A stretch of 33,783 nt of DNA from JAWLGW01 sp964569055 (GTDB taxonomy: Bacteria; Planctomycetota; J058), in assembly GCA_964569055.1 (NCBI GenBank), contig CAZMSZ010000032.1, forward strand, positions 1 through 33,783, written 5' to 3'. Each line of letters opens with the position of its first letter. Positions within the stretch are counted from its first letter, which is position 1. Position numbers and translations under genes: made by a program. Positions 1 to 8,276 of the stretch are shown here, in pieces. Below the pieces are notes generated by a model, which saw nothing but the letters and a program-made list of their open reading frames with translations, ran no database searches and was not told the DNA's origin.

Positions 1-2588
1 TCTACGCCCTCGGCGCCACGCTGTTCGACCTCCTCACGGGGCGACCCCCCTTCGTCGGCGAGTCGGTGGCGAACGTGCTCCGGCAGGTCGTGACCGAGGA
101 GGCGCCCGCGCCGAGCAGCCTGCGCCCCGGGCTCGACGGCGACCTCGACGCGATCGTGCTGACCTGCCTCGCCAAGCGCCCCGCGGAGCGCTACCCGACC
201 GCGCGCGCCCTCGCCGACGACCTCGCCCGCTACCTCGCGGACGAGTCGATCCGGGCGCGGCGGGCCGGGTGGGTGACGCGGCTCGGGCGCAGGGCCTGGC
301 GGCGACCCGGGCTGGCCGCGGCCGCGGCGACGCTCGCCATGGTCTCGACGCTCGCGCTCACGGTCGCCTTGCTCCCACGCCCGCAGCTCACGGTGCACGA
401 GCCGCCGCCGGTGCCCGTGCGCACGCCGCCGATCCTGCACGCCTCGGTCGATGGGCACGGGCTGCGCGCGGTGCGGATCGAGGCGGGGGACGCGCGCGCG
501 CTCGAGGTGCCGGTGCATGGGCCCGAGCTCGACCTCGACCTCGCCGCGCTCGCCCTCGCCGACGGAGCGCACGAGGTGCGCATCGTGGCGATCGACCTGC
601 GCGGCCGCGAGAGCGACACCCAGACCGTGCGCTTCGAGCTCGACCGCGCGGCGCCGACGGTCCGGTTCGGTCCGCCGCCGGCGACGTTCGGCCCGACCGT
701 CCGTCTGACCGCGGAGGCCGAGCCCGGCTCCGCGCTCAGGCTGGAGGCCTGCGCCGGCTCGATCGAGCCGACCGAGGGCGGCCGGGTCGTCCTGACCGTC
801 CCGCTCGGCGAGCTGAGCGCGGCTGCCCGGCTCGTGGCGCGCGACGCCGCGGGCAACGAGGCGCGCGTGCGCCTGCCCGTCCTGGTGGTCCGCCCCGGCG
901 AGCCGCCGCCGGACCTCCAACCGCTGCCGGCAGGCGCCAGCGTGGTGTTCCTCCCGGGCGTTCATCGCGCGCTGCGCCTCGACGCCCGGCGCCCGCTCGC
1001 GCTGGTCGCCGCCGAGCTCGGCGACGGGCGACGCGCGGAGCTGCGGCCCTCAGCCGATGGGCCGCTGCTCTCGGTCACGCTCGAGGCCGGCCTGGCGGAC
1101 GACGCCGCGGTCGCGCCGGTCGCGACCTCGGTGCTCGTACGCGGCCTGATCCTCGCGGACGAGCCCCACCCCCCCGGTGACCCTGACCCGCGCCCAGCGG
1201 AGGAGGGTGAGGCCGCCAGCGCCCCGCCTGCGCCCCCGCCCCTGGTCACCGTGCACGGAGGGCACTTGACGCTCGCGCGCTGTCGACTCCTGTCGCCGGG
1301 CGCGCGGCGGGCGATCGTGCTCGGCGCGCGGCCGGACGGCGGCGCCCTCACGGCCTCGCTGGACGCGAGCGACCTGGAGGTCGTCCGTGGAGACTCCGAA
1401 GCCCTCGTCGTCGGCCCCGGGGCGCGCGCGCACGTGATCGGAGCGACCCTCGAGACGACCACGGGCGCGGGCGGGCTCGCCCAGATCACCAAGACCGTCG
1501 AGCAGCTCGCCGACGACACGGAGCGGTCCCCGACCGTGCGCGTCCAGCACGGGGCCTTGCATCTCGAGCGCTCGGTCCTCCGAGGAGCGCCCGGCATCAC
1601 CATCAGGGTCCGCGGCGGCACGCTCGACCTCGTGGAGTGCCGGATCGAGGGCTCCCTCGCAGAGGGGCTCCTCCTCGAGAGCGACCCAGGCGAGCGAGTC
1701 CCGGCGGCCGGACACGTACGCCGGTGTCGCTTCGAGCAGGTGACCAACGTCGCGTTGCTCGCGACCCGCGGCGCCGAGCTGGTCCTCGAGGACACCGAGT
1801 TCGCGCGCTGCGGGATCGTGCCGCGCGCCCCCGACGAGCTCCTCCACCGGCTCGACGTCACTCAGGGTGATCCGATCCGGCCGGTGGTGCACGTGCGCGG
1901 CGCCGCCGCGGGCGCGATCGTGCGCCGCTGCGTCCTGCGCGACGGCGGCGAGGGGGTGAAGGTCAGCAGCACGCGCGACGTGCTGCTCGAGGAGGTGACG
2001 GCGCGCGGGAACCAGGGGCGCTCGTTCTCGGTGATCGGGCCCAGCTCGGTGAGGCTCGTGCGCTGCCGCTCGGTCGGGGGCCTGGTCGGGCTGTGGGTCG
2101 CCCCCGGAGGCGAGGCGCGCCACGGTGTGCCGGTCACGGCCGACGTCACCGTCGAGGGCGGCAGCGTCGGGGACGCGCGCGAGACCGGGGTGATCGTGCT
2201 CGGCCGGTCCAAGGCCGCGCTCCGCGACCTGACGGTCACGGACTCCGGCGGGCACGGAGTCCTCGCGAAGCTCGACGGCGGCGCGGCGCCCGCGCTGACG
2301 CTCGAGCGCTGCGCGATCGAGCGGAGCGCCCAGGCCGGCGTGCTGGCGCTCGGGCCGGCCCTCCTGAAGCTGCGCGACACGTCGATCCTGCGGAGCGGCC
2401 AGCACGGGGTCGTGGCCGCCGGGCTACCCGGCGCGCGCCCGGCCGTCACGCTCGAGCGGGTCATCGTGCGCGACGGGAAGGGCGCAGGGCTGGCGACCAC
2501 GCCGCACGTGACCGTGTCGCTCGACGCCGAGACCGTCCTCGAGCCGAACGCGGGCGGCGCTCGCCTCGAGCTCCCTGGCGCCCGCTGA
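1..2588 (+). CDS. Ser/Thr protein kinase (3' part) with extracytoplasmic beta-helix domain
   Basis: The gene is open at the left edge; the reading frame runs from base 3 and gives 861 residues before TGA. The first visible residues (YALGATLFDLLTGRPPF) match the subdomain IX-X region of Hanks-type kinases, followed by the final helices (CLAKRPAERYPTARALADDL, subdomain XI with its Arg). A basic stretch leads into one membrane segment at about window residues 100-125. The rest is outside the cell: an Ig-like or beta-sandwich part, then about 500 residues of short repeats of the type found in right-handed parallel beta-helices (repeated patterns such as LERSVLRG, LVECRIEG, LEDTEFARC, IVRRCVLRDGG). 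The catalytic loop lies upstream of the window, so activity cannot be judged. Inference: a transmembrane kinase that senses a polysaccharide or envelope ligand. It converges on the NRPS-like gene with no spacer. Confidence 0.88.
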   Translation, partial: YALGATLFDLLTGRPPFVGESVANVLRQVVTEEAPAPSSLRPGLDGDLDAIVLTCLAKRPAERYPTARALADDLARYLADESIRARRAGWVTRLGRRAWRRPGLAAAAATLAMVSTLALTVALLPRPQLTVHEPPPVPVRTPPILHASVDGHGLRAVRIEAGDARALEVPVHGPELDLDLAALALADGAHEVRIVAIDLRGRESDTQTVRFELDRAAPTVRFGPPPATFGPTVRLTAEAEPGSALRLEACAGSIEPTEGGRVVLTVPLGELSAAARLVARDAAGNEARVRLPVLVVRPGEPPPDLQPLPAGASVVFLPGVHRALRLDARRPLALVAAELGDGRRAELRPSADGPLLSVTLEAGLADDAAVAPVATSVLVRGLILADEPHPPGDPDPRPAEEGEAASAPPAPPPLVTVHGGHLTLARCRLLSPGARRAIVLGARPDGGALTASLDASDLEVVRGDSEALVVGPGARAHVIGATLETTTGAGGLAQITKTVEQLADDTERSPTVRVQHGALHLERSVLRGAPGITIRVRGGTLDLVECRIEGSLAEGLLLESDPGERVPAAGHVRRCRFEQVTNVALLATRGAELVLEDTEFARCGIVPRAPDELLHRLDVTQGDPIRPVVHVRGAAAGAIVRRCVLRDGGEGVKVSSTRDVLLEEVTARGNQGRSFSVIGPSSVRLVRCRSVGGLVGLWVAPGGEARHGVPVTADVTVEGGSVGDARETGVIVLGRSKAALRDLTVTDSGGHGVLAKLDGGAAPALTLERCAIERSAQAGVLALGPALLKLRDTSILRSGQHGVVAAGLPGARPAVTLERVIVRDGKGAGLATTPHVTVSLDAETVLEPNAGGARLELPGAR

Positions 2589-5300
2589 TCAACCCTCGCG
2601 CGGCGCCACCTCGGCCAGCGAGCGGCTCGGGTCGACCGCGCTGCGCAGGACCAGCGACACCGCCTCGCCCAGCAGCTCGCTCACGCGCTCGGGGTCGAGG
2701 GCCGCCGCGTCGAACACCGCGTCGAGCCGCGCCCCGCGGCCGAGCGCGTGGAAGAACACGGTCGCCTCGTGCGCGGGCAGCGGGTGCTCGGGGAGGAGCG
2801 GCTCGAACACGGGCTCGCGACCGGCCGGCTCCGCCGTGCGCAGGTCGAGCGCCTCGAACGCCAGGCGGAACGGCGCGCTCCCCGGCGCCGCCTCGCCTGC
2901 GGCGAGCACCTCGCGCAGCGGGAGCGCGGCGTGCTCCGAGTCGGCCGCGAGCTGATCGCGGACGCGCCCCGCGAGGGTCACCAGGGGGCGGTCGAGGTCG
3001 ATCGCGAGGCGGAGCGGCAGCAGCGGTCGCACCCGCCCCAGCCCTTCCCGCGCCGGATCCGCGGGCGAGGGCGAGGTCCCGACGACCAGCTCGTGGGCCG
3101 CGGCGCGGCGGGCGAGCGCGCCGAGCAGCGCGGCCAGCACGACCTCGCGCTCGCTCGCCTCGGCGCGGCCGGCCAGCGCCGCGAGGACCGTCTGCTCGGC
3201 CGCGGTCAGGCTGCGAGCGACCTGCCCCCGTCGCCGCCCCCTCGTCGGCTCGCTCGCGGCGGCCCAGGCGAGCGCGGTCGCAGGCGGGGCGCCCGCCAGC
3301 CGCTGCGCCCAGTAGGCGACGTGCTCGGCGCGCCGGGCCGGCAGCGCGCGCCACACCTGCCGGGCGACCGCGACGGCCGCCGGGGCCGGCGGGAGGTCGT
3401 CCTCGGCGTACAGGCGCGGCAGCTCGCCCAGCACGACCCGCGCCGCCTCCGGCTCGACCAGGCCGGGGTGGAACGCCAGCTCGAGCCGGTGCTCGTCCTC
3501 GCCCACGCGGCGCAGACGAGCCCACCACGGCGGGCCGGCGGCGAGGTCGAGCGGCGGGTCGGGCTGCTCGTCGGAGGTGATCAGCCGCAGCGCGGGCGTC
3601 GCGAGGAGCTGGTGCGGCCGCTGCTGCCCGGGCGCGGCCTCGACCCGCACGCGCAGCGCGTCGTGGCGCCGCGCGAGGGCGAACAGCGCGCCCTCGAGCC
3701 GGCCCGCGTCCAGCGGCCCGTCGATCCGGCAGAGCACGCGCAGCGTCTCGGCGGGCTCGATCACCGCCGGGCGCCCCTGCTCGAACCACGCCAGCTGGGC
3801 GGGCGCGAGCGGCGCGCGGCGCGCCACGATCAGGGCGCCGCGCGGGCGAGGCGCCGGCTGCGGCGCGCGCGCGGGGCGCGCGTCGCCCGCCGGCTCGACC
3901 CGAGCGGGCGCCGCGGCGCGCTCCGCGCGCGGAGCGCTGGGCTCCTCGGCCAGGGCCGGGCGCGGGCGCTCCGCGCGCGGCGGGGGGACGCGGCGCGACG
4001 GGGCGGGCTTGGGCGCGGGCTCGAGCCGCGGCAGCTCCCGGGCGAGGTCGGCCAGGACCGGACGCCGGTAGAGCAGCGCGATCGGCAGGATCCGCCCCAG
4101 CCGGTGGCGCAGCTGCTCGGCCAGGCGATCGGCGCGCAGGGCGTCCCCGCCGCGCTGGAAGAAGTGGTCGTCGCGGCACACGTCGCCGGGCTCGAGGCCG
4201 AGCACCTCGGTCCACAGCGCCGCGAGCGCCCGCTCCTCGGGCCCGCGCAACGCGGCGGGGGAGCGCCCCCGCGCGACCCGCGCCGTGGCGGAGCTCGGCC
4301 GGCGCGTGAGCGCGGTCTCGACCGAGAGCTCGACCTGGCTCAAGCAGGTGCGGTGCACGCGCTCGACGCTCTCGTCCAGCAGCTCGTCGCAGATCACGAC
4401 CCGCTGCAGCGACTCCAGCGCGCCGGGCGTGCTGGCGCTCGCCTCCACGAGCGCCTCGTACGCCGCGCCCCCCGCGCTGAGGTGGGTCACGCGCAGCTTG
4501 GTGAGGGCCTCGCAGGCCGCCCACGGGTCGCGCCGCGCCTCGTCGGCCAGCGCGACCAGCGCCCCCCCGCAGGCGAGCGACCACGACAGGGCGGCCAGCC
4601 CGGGCTTGCTGCCGAGCGGGTCGAGCGAGAGCAAGCGCGCCGGCCGGTCGCGGTACGCGGTGAGGCGGCTGCGCGCGATCCGGGCCAGCATGGCGTGCGA
4701 CAGCACCGTGGGGTCGCTCGGCCCGTCCAGGGGGTAGAGCACGCAGGCCGGCCGCGCAGGCAGCAGCGTCACCTCCTCCTCGCTCGGCAGCGGGCCGTTG
4801 CCGCTGGTCCAGCGCAGCACCTCGGTGTCGACCACGGGCAGGTCGTCGCGGCGCGCCGCCCACACGCCCGGGCCGTCGCCGAGCACCGCCACGGGTCGGG
4901 CGTGGGCGACGACTCGCGTGATCCAGGCCCCGGGCGCCTGCGGATCGATCGGCAGGGCCGCCGCCCCGGCGAGCCAGGCCCCGATCGTCCCGATCAAGTG
5001 CTGGAGCGGGTCGACCGCCGCGACCGCGACGACCGACCCCGAGGCGCCCTCGACCTCGGCGTGGAGCGCCCGCGCGACCTCGACCGCCGCGGCGGCGAGG
5101 GCCCGGTTGCGCAGCACGCGCCCATCGCCGGCGAACACCGCGGCCGCGCGCGGGGCGCCGTGCGCCCGCGCGATCACCACGGCCGGGAGCGTGGCGCGGG
5201 GCGGCCGCGCCGCGCGCGCGGGAGCCGCCTCGGGCCGGGCGGCATCGGGAGCGGCCGCGGCGGCCGGGACGAGCGAACCGACGGAAGGCGCCTGACTCAT
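2589..5300 (-). CDS. NRPS-like protein with degenerate adenylation, carrier and condensation domains
   Basis: 903 residues from an ATG preceded by GAGG; an in-frame GTG 19 codons upstream is possible but less likely. Residues about 40-330 follow the start of an adenylation domain (AGAAALPIDP resembles motif A2), but the ATP-binding A3 loop TSGSTGxPKG is replaced by PLDGPSDPTV near residue 193, and the C-terminal subdomain with the A10 lysine is missing. Residues about 350-415 are a carrier domain (DDHFFQRGGDALRADRL) in which the phosphopantetheine serine is alanine (A387, codon 4140-4142). A Pro/Arg/Ala-rich linker follows. Residues about 490-903 are a condensation-type fold (PLAPAQLAWFEQGRP start) whose HHxxxDG motif reads FHPGLVEP around H611. 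The frame is intact and coding-like, so this is not an obvious pseudogene. Seen: loss of all three signatures. Inferred: a non-catalytic scaffold or regulator. No other biosynthetic genes are adjacent. Confidence 0.8.
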   Translation of the reverse strand: MSQAPSVGSLVPAAAAAPDAARPEAAPARAARPPRATLPAVVIARAHGAPRAAAVFAGDGRVLRNRALAAAAVEVARALHAEVEGASGSVVAVAAVDPLQHLIGTIGAWLAGAAALPIDPQAPGAWITRVVAHARPVAVLGDGPGVWAARRDDLPVVDTEVLRWTSGNGPLPSEEEVTLLPARPACVLYPLDGPSDPTVLSHAMLARIARSRLTAYRDRPARLLSLDPLGSKPGLAALSWSLACGGALVALADEARRDPWAACEALTKLRVTHLSAGGAAYEALVEASASTPGALESLQRVVICDELLDESVERVHRTCLSQVELSVETALTRRPSSATARVARGRSPAALRGPEERALAALWTEVLGLEPGDVCRDDHFFQRGGDALRADRLAEQLRHRLGRILPIALLYRRPVLADLARELPRLEPAPKPAPSRRVPPPRAERPRPALAEEPSAPRAERAAAPARVEPAGDARPARAPQPAPRPRGALIVARRAPLAPAQLAWFEQGRPAVIEPAETLRVLCRIDGPLDAGRLEGALFALARRHDALRVRVEAAPGQQRPHQLLATPALRLITSDEQPDPPLDLAAGPPWWARLRRVGEDEHRLELAFHPGLVEPEAARVVLGELPRLYAEDDLPPAPAAVAVARQVWRALPARRAEHVAYWAQRLAGAPPATALAWAAASEPTRGRRRGQVARSLTAAEQTVLAALAGRAEASEREVVLAALLGALARRAAAHELVVGTSPSPADPAREGLGRVRPLLPLRLAIDLDRPLVTLAGRVRDQLAADSEHAALPLREVLAAGEAAPGSAPFRLAFEALDLRTAEPAGREPVFEPLLPEHPLPAHEATVFFHALGRGARLDAVFDAAALDPERVSELLGEAVSLVLRSAVDPSRSLAEVAPREG

Positions 5301-5686
5301 GCGGGGGACCTCGCTCCGGTCCGCCCGCGTGGCGGACCCGGCGAGCGTCGGTCGCACCGGGTGTGCCCGCCGCGAGCACCGACGCGCGCGCGGGTTGAGC
5401 GCTCGCCCGCCGGAGCCCGCCAGCGAAATCCCCGACCGCGAGGCGGGCGATCCCGCGCCCCCGCGCCGCCCTCGCCGGGGCGCCCGTCCGCGCGAGGAAT
5501 TCCCCCGCTCGCGCCTGCGGGATTCGGCCTCGCCAGTCCGCCGCTCGCTTGACGTGAATGCCTCTTTCCCTGCCCTTGCCCTTGCCCGGCTCTCTGCTGC
5601 CGCTGGTTGGCAGGACCGCCTTGGCGAGGGCGGGCAAGGGCAAGGGCAAGGGCAGGGAGCTCGATCGCTTCACGCGAGCGCCGCTG
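5301..5686. other. Intergenic region without a supported gene
   Basis: This 386-base stretch lies upstream of the NRPS-like gene and downstream of the UPF0016 gene, both leftward. Open frames through it are only extensions of shadow frames. It should contain the promoter of the NRPS-like gene, but I see no convincing -35/-10 pair. Its one clear structure is the inverted repeat of GGGCAA units at 5567-5658. Confidence 0.6.
5567..5658. repeat. 21-bp inverted repeat built of GGGCAA units, G-quadruplex potential
   Basis: The left arm (5567-5587) is C-tract DNA with the pattern CCCTGCCCTTGCCC. The right arm (5638-5658) is its exact reverse complement, and the loop is 50 nt. The right side extends to 5632 and carries five GGG tracts separated by CAA or CA, which meets the usual G-quadruplex pattern on the plus strand. 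It starts 29 bases after the stop of the UPF0016 gene. No T-run follows the hairpin on the minus strand, so it is not a standard intrinsic terminator. A shorter copy of the same hexamer run occurs at 15711-15729. Confidence 0.8.
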
Positions 5687-5974
5687 TCAGTCCGCCGCGG
5701 GCCCCCGCACGAGCATCACCACCCCGATCACCAGGAACATCGCCGCCCCGCCGTAGTGCAGCCACCGCGGGTCGACGCGCTTGGCGAGCACCGCGCCCAG
5801 ACCCACCGCCAGGGCCGAGGCGAGCACCAGCGCGGACGCCGACCCCGCGAACACGGCCCAGGGGCGGTTCCCCGCGCTGGCGAGCCCCAGGGCCGCCAGC
5901 TGAGTCTTGTCCCCCAGCTCCGCCACGAACACGGCCGCGAAGCTCGCGGCGAACAACGACCACCAGCTCTCCAC
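5687..5974 (-). CDS. UPF0016/GDT1 (TMEM165) family half-size membrane transporter
   Basis: 95 residues from a GTG start with a strong GGGAGGAGG site 6 nt upstream, which fixes the start. It carries the family signature ELGDKTQLAAL (residues about 19-29, ExGDK[TS]) inside the first hydrophobic segment, and three membrane segments in all (about 7-30, 38-60, 68-90). The family exports Mn2+ or Ca2+ in exchange for protons; in bacteria it is known from Mn export proteins. Most members carry two such repeats in about 200 residues, whereas this one has a single repeat, so it would have to act as a dimer or with a partner. No second half is visible next to it. A TAGCAT hexamer sits 20 bases upstream. 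The next upstream gene (6076) is separated by about 100 bases. Confidence 0.82.
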   Translation of the reverse strand: MESWWSLFAASFAAVFVAELGDKTQLAALGLASAGNRPWAVFAGSASALVLASALAVGLGAVLAKRVDPRWLHYGGAAMFLVIGVVMLVRGPAAD

Positions 5975-5993
5975 GGGACGCCTCCTCCCGCGA

Positions 5994-5999
5994 TGCTAC
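5994..5999 (-). promoter_or_regulatory. Candidate -10 element (TAGCAT) for the UPF0016 gene
   Basis: TAGCAT read on the minus strand, ending 19 bases before the GTG start and just upstream of the ribosome binding site. It resembles the TAnnnT hexamer found before other genes here. No clear -35 is seen. Confidence 0.35.
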
Positions 6000-6075
6000 G
6001 GCCATCGATGCTCGGCGCGCCGGCCGAGCGCGAAGGGAGCGTCTGGCCGGCGGCGTCGGGCGCCGGGAGCGGTCG

Positions 6076-8151
6076 TCAGCGCGGGACCGTCGGCAACCCC
6101 GTCCGCGCCAGCTCGCGCAGGAACCGGCGGTACTGCAGCTTGGTCGCCTCGAGCTGGAACGCGACCTCGTGGCCGTCCTCGAGGCCGTCCTCGAGGTGCT
6201 GCACGACCACCGCGGTGGTCGGCTGGCCCGCGAACAGGCGGTTGCCGGTGACGGGCAGGTTGAGGTGGCTCCCGCCGACCAGGGGCAGCAGCTCGTGGAG
6301 CGGGGTCAGGTGGCTCAGCAGCGGGTGGTAGGCGTCGCGCGCCATGCCCGCGAGGTCCAGGCCGAGCGCCAGGGTGAGCGCGTTGGCGATCGGGGGGAGG
6401 ATGTAGTTGTCGACGATCCCCTGCAGCACCAGGACGTGGCGCGGGTCGCCCAGGCGCGGCTCGTGGGTGACGTAGCGGGCGTAGACCGGCGGGTCGGCCG
6501 GCTCGCCCGCCCACTGCAGCAGGTTGAGCGCCGGGTCGTGCTCGTGCAGGGTGCGGTGCAGGAACGTGTAGCCGAACATGGCGTCGGCGATCGGCCGCAC
6601 CGGCACCGGCTTCTGCTTGTGGACCACGTTCTCGATCCAGCTCCCGCCGGCGCCGCTCAGGATCGCGCCGCGGAAGCGCGGCTGGTTGGCGAGGACCAGC
6701 GGCGCGATCGTCGCGCCCATGGAGTGGCCGAACAGCGCGAACCGGGCCGGGTCGAGCCGCACGGTCCCCCCGCCGCAGGCGGGGTCGGCGGGGAAGCTCA
6801 GGGTGGTGAGCACCTCGGCGAGCACGACCAGCTCGAGGGCGGACTGGCGCACGTTGTCGCGCATGGCGACCGGGTTGAGCACGTTGAACATCAGGAGCTG
6901 CTCGTCCCCGCCGGTCACGTTGCGCAGCCCGCCGTGCGGGCCGTCCACCGAGACCCCGACCCACCCCTCGCGCGCCAGCTCGAGGGCGGGGCCGCTGCCC
7001 GGCGCCGCGGGCGCGCCCACGGCCGGGTGGCGGCCGCGCTCGACCAGCGGCTTCTCGCCCTGGCCGAGGCCGGTCCGGATCACGACCGCGGTCGGCCAGC
7101 CCTGCGGCGGCATGGGCGCGCGCGGGACGGTCACGAACAGGTTGGCGGTCTCGGCGGCCTGGAGCACCGGCGCCCCCGTCGCGTCGAGCACCCAGCCGCC
7201 CCCGCCCGACAAGAAGGGCGGCGCGCCGGCCTGGAAGGCGGGCATCTCGATCGTGGTCCGATAGACGCAGTAGTCGGGGTAGCTCTCGACCAGGGTCGGC
7301 GGCGCGGCCGGCCGCGGGAGCGGACGGGCGAGCAGGGCGCGCCGCGCGCGCTCGAACCCGGCCGTGGGCGCGTCGGTGCGGAACACCGCGAGGCCCGCCA
7401 CGTCGCTGGGATCGACGCCGGCGGCGCGGAGCGCCGTGAGCGCGGCCTGGTGCTCGACGAACGCCGCGCTCGACATGCCGGCCGGGCGCAGCCCGACGGC
7501 CAGCTCGGCCATGCTCTGCGAGACGCCGAGCGGCGCGCCCTGCGCGTCGGCGAGCGCGCGCAGCACCACGGCGGCGTAGCGCGTCTCCTCGCGCAGGGGG
7601 GCGCCCTGCAGCGGCAACAGCGCGAGCAGGTTCGGTGCGCCGTACGGGCCGGCGTCGGGGTGGAACGCGGCCTCGACCGGGTAACGGCGCAGGTAGTCGG
7701 GCGCGGTCGGGTCGACGCCGATCAGGAACAGCGGCGACCCTGGCGCGAGCGTGTCGGCGAGCGCGGGGAGGCGTCCCTGCGCGATCGGCGCGCTGGCCGC
7801 GAAGTAGATGGCCGAGGTCGTCCCGAACCCGCGCGCGTCGCGCCGCAGCACGTCGAGGATCGCCGCCACCGTGCCGTTGCCGCGAGGGTTGGGGAACGCG
7901 TCGAGGTCGACCGTCCCGTCCGCGCGCCGGCGGCTCTCGTCGGGGAACGGCGCCGCGTAGAACCCGCCGGCCAGCGTGTAGTCCATGAGCAGGGTCGTCC
8001 CCGCGACCGGCGCGGGCGCGGCCGCCGGCGCGGCGCTGGTCGTGGAGGCGGTCGTCGACCCGGCCGTCGCGCGCCCGCCGCCGCTCGAGCGCTCGCAGCC
8101 GGGCAGGAGGGCGAGCGCGAGCAGACAGATCAGGGGCCGGGCCGCGATCAC
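6076..8151 (-). CDS. Lipoprotein alpha/beta-hydrolase (lipase/esterase-like)
   Basis: 691 residues from a GTG placed 5 nt after GGAGG; a second GTG two codons upstream overlaps the binding site and was not chosen. The N-terminus is a lipoprotein signal (hydrophobic core, then LLPGC with Cys19), so the mature protein is membrane-anchored outside the cytoplasm. After a low-complexity Ser/Thr/Ala/Pro linker comes a long N-terminal part (about 60-330), then an alpha/beta-hydrolase core. The nucleophile elbow is GHSMG with Ser477; a likely acid is Asp581 (GIVDN) and the histidine is His629 (GSHLNLP). Conserved DGPHGG lies before the elbow. Substrate is unknown; the elbow is typical of lipases and esterases. 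At about 690 residues it is much longer than a minimal hydrolase (about 300), owing to the N-terminal part, which I do not recognise. Transcribed alone or with the SIR2 gene 125 bases upstream. Confidence 0.82.
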   Translation of the reverse strand: MIAARPLICLLALALLPGCERSSGGGRATAGSTTASTTSAAPAAAPAPVAGTTLLMDYTLAGGFYAAPFPDESRRRADGTVDLDAFPNPRGNGTVAAILDVLRRDARGFGTTSAIYFAASAPIAQGRLPALADTLAPGSPLFLIGVDPTAPDYLRRYPVEAAFHPDAGPYGAPNLLALLPLQGAPLREETRYAAVVLRALADAQGAPLGVSQSMAELAVGLRPAGMSSAAFVEHQAALTALRAAGVDPSDVAGLAVFRTDAPTAGFERARRALLARPLPRPAAPPTLVESYPDYCVYRTTIEMPAFQAGAPPFLSGGGGWVLDATGAPVLQAAETANLFVTVPRAPMPPQGWPTAVVIRTGLGQGEKPLVERGRHPAVGAPAAPGSGPALELAREGWVGVSVDGPHGGLRNVTGGDEQLLMFNVLNPVAMRDNVRQSALELVVLAEVLTTLSFPADPACGGGTVRLDPARFALFGHSMGATIAPLVLANQPRFRGAILSGAGGSWIENVVHKQKPVPVRPIADAMFGYTFLHRTLHEHDPALNLLQWAGEPADPPVYARYVTHEPRLGDPRHVLVLQGIVDNYILPPIANALTLALGLDLAGMARDAYHPLLSHLTPLHELLPLVGGSHLNLPVTGNRLFAGQPTTAVVVQHLEDGLEDGHEVAFQLEATKLQYRRFLRELARTGLPTVPR

Positions 8152-8210
8152 GGGCACCTCCGCGCGCGCCGACGGCAGGTCGACGCAGCTCTCGGGCAGG
8201 AGAGCGCGGG

Positions 8211-8216
8211 AGGCTA
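8211..8216 (-). promoter_or_regulatory. Candidate -10 element (TAGCCT) for the lipoprotein hydrolase
   Basis: TAGCCT on the minus strand in the 125-base gap upstream of the hydrolase start, leaving a leader of about 50 nt. It fits the TAnnnT pattern seen at other starts; no -35 is recognisable. Confidence 0.28.
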
Positions 8217-8276
8217 CAGGATCACGCCGCGGCCGAGAACGTGGATTCTTGGCGACAGGGAGCGTGCGCCTGCCGC

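Noticed and set aside
5567..5658. Intrinsic terminator for the UPF0016 gene
   Set aside because: A stable hairpin is there, but the minus-strand bases after it (AAAGAGGC) give no U-run and the loop is 50 nt.
2461..5673. Other long minus-strand frame over the NRPS-like gene
   Set aside because: Arg/Ala/Gly-rich shadow; the 2589-5300 frame has the carrier and condensation patterns and better third-position GC.
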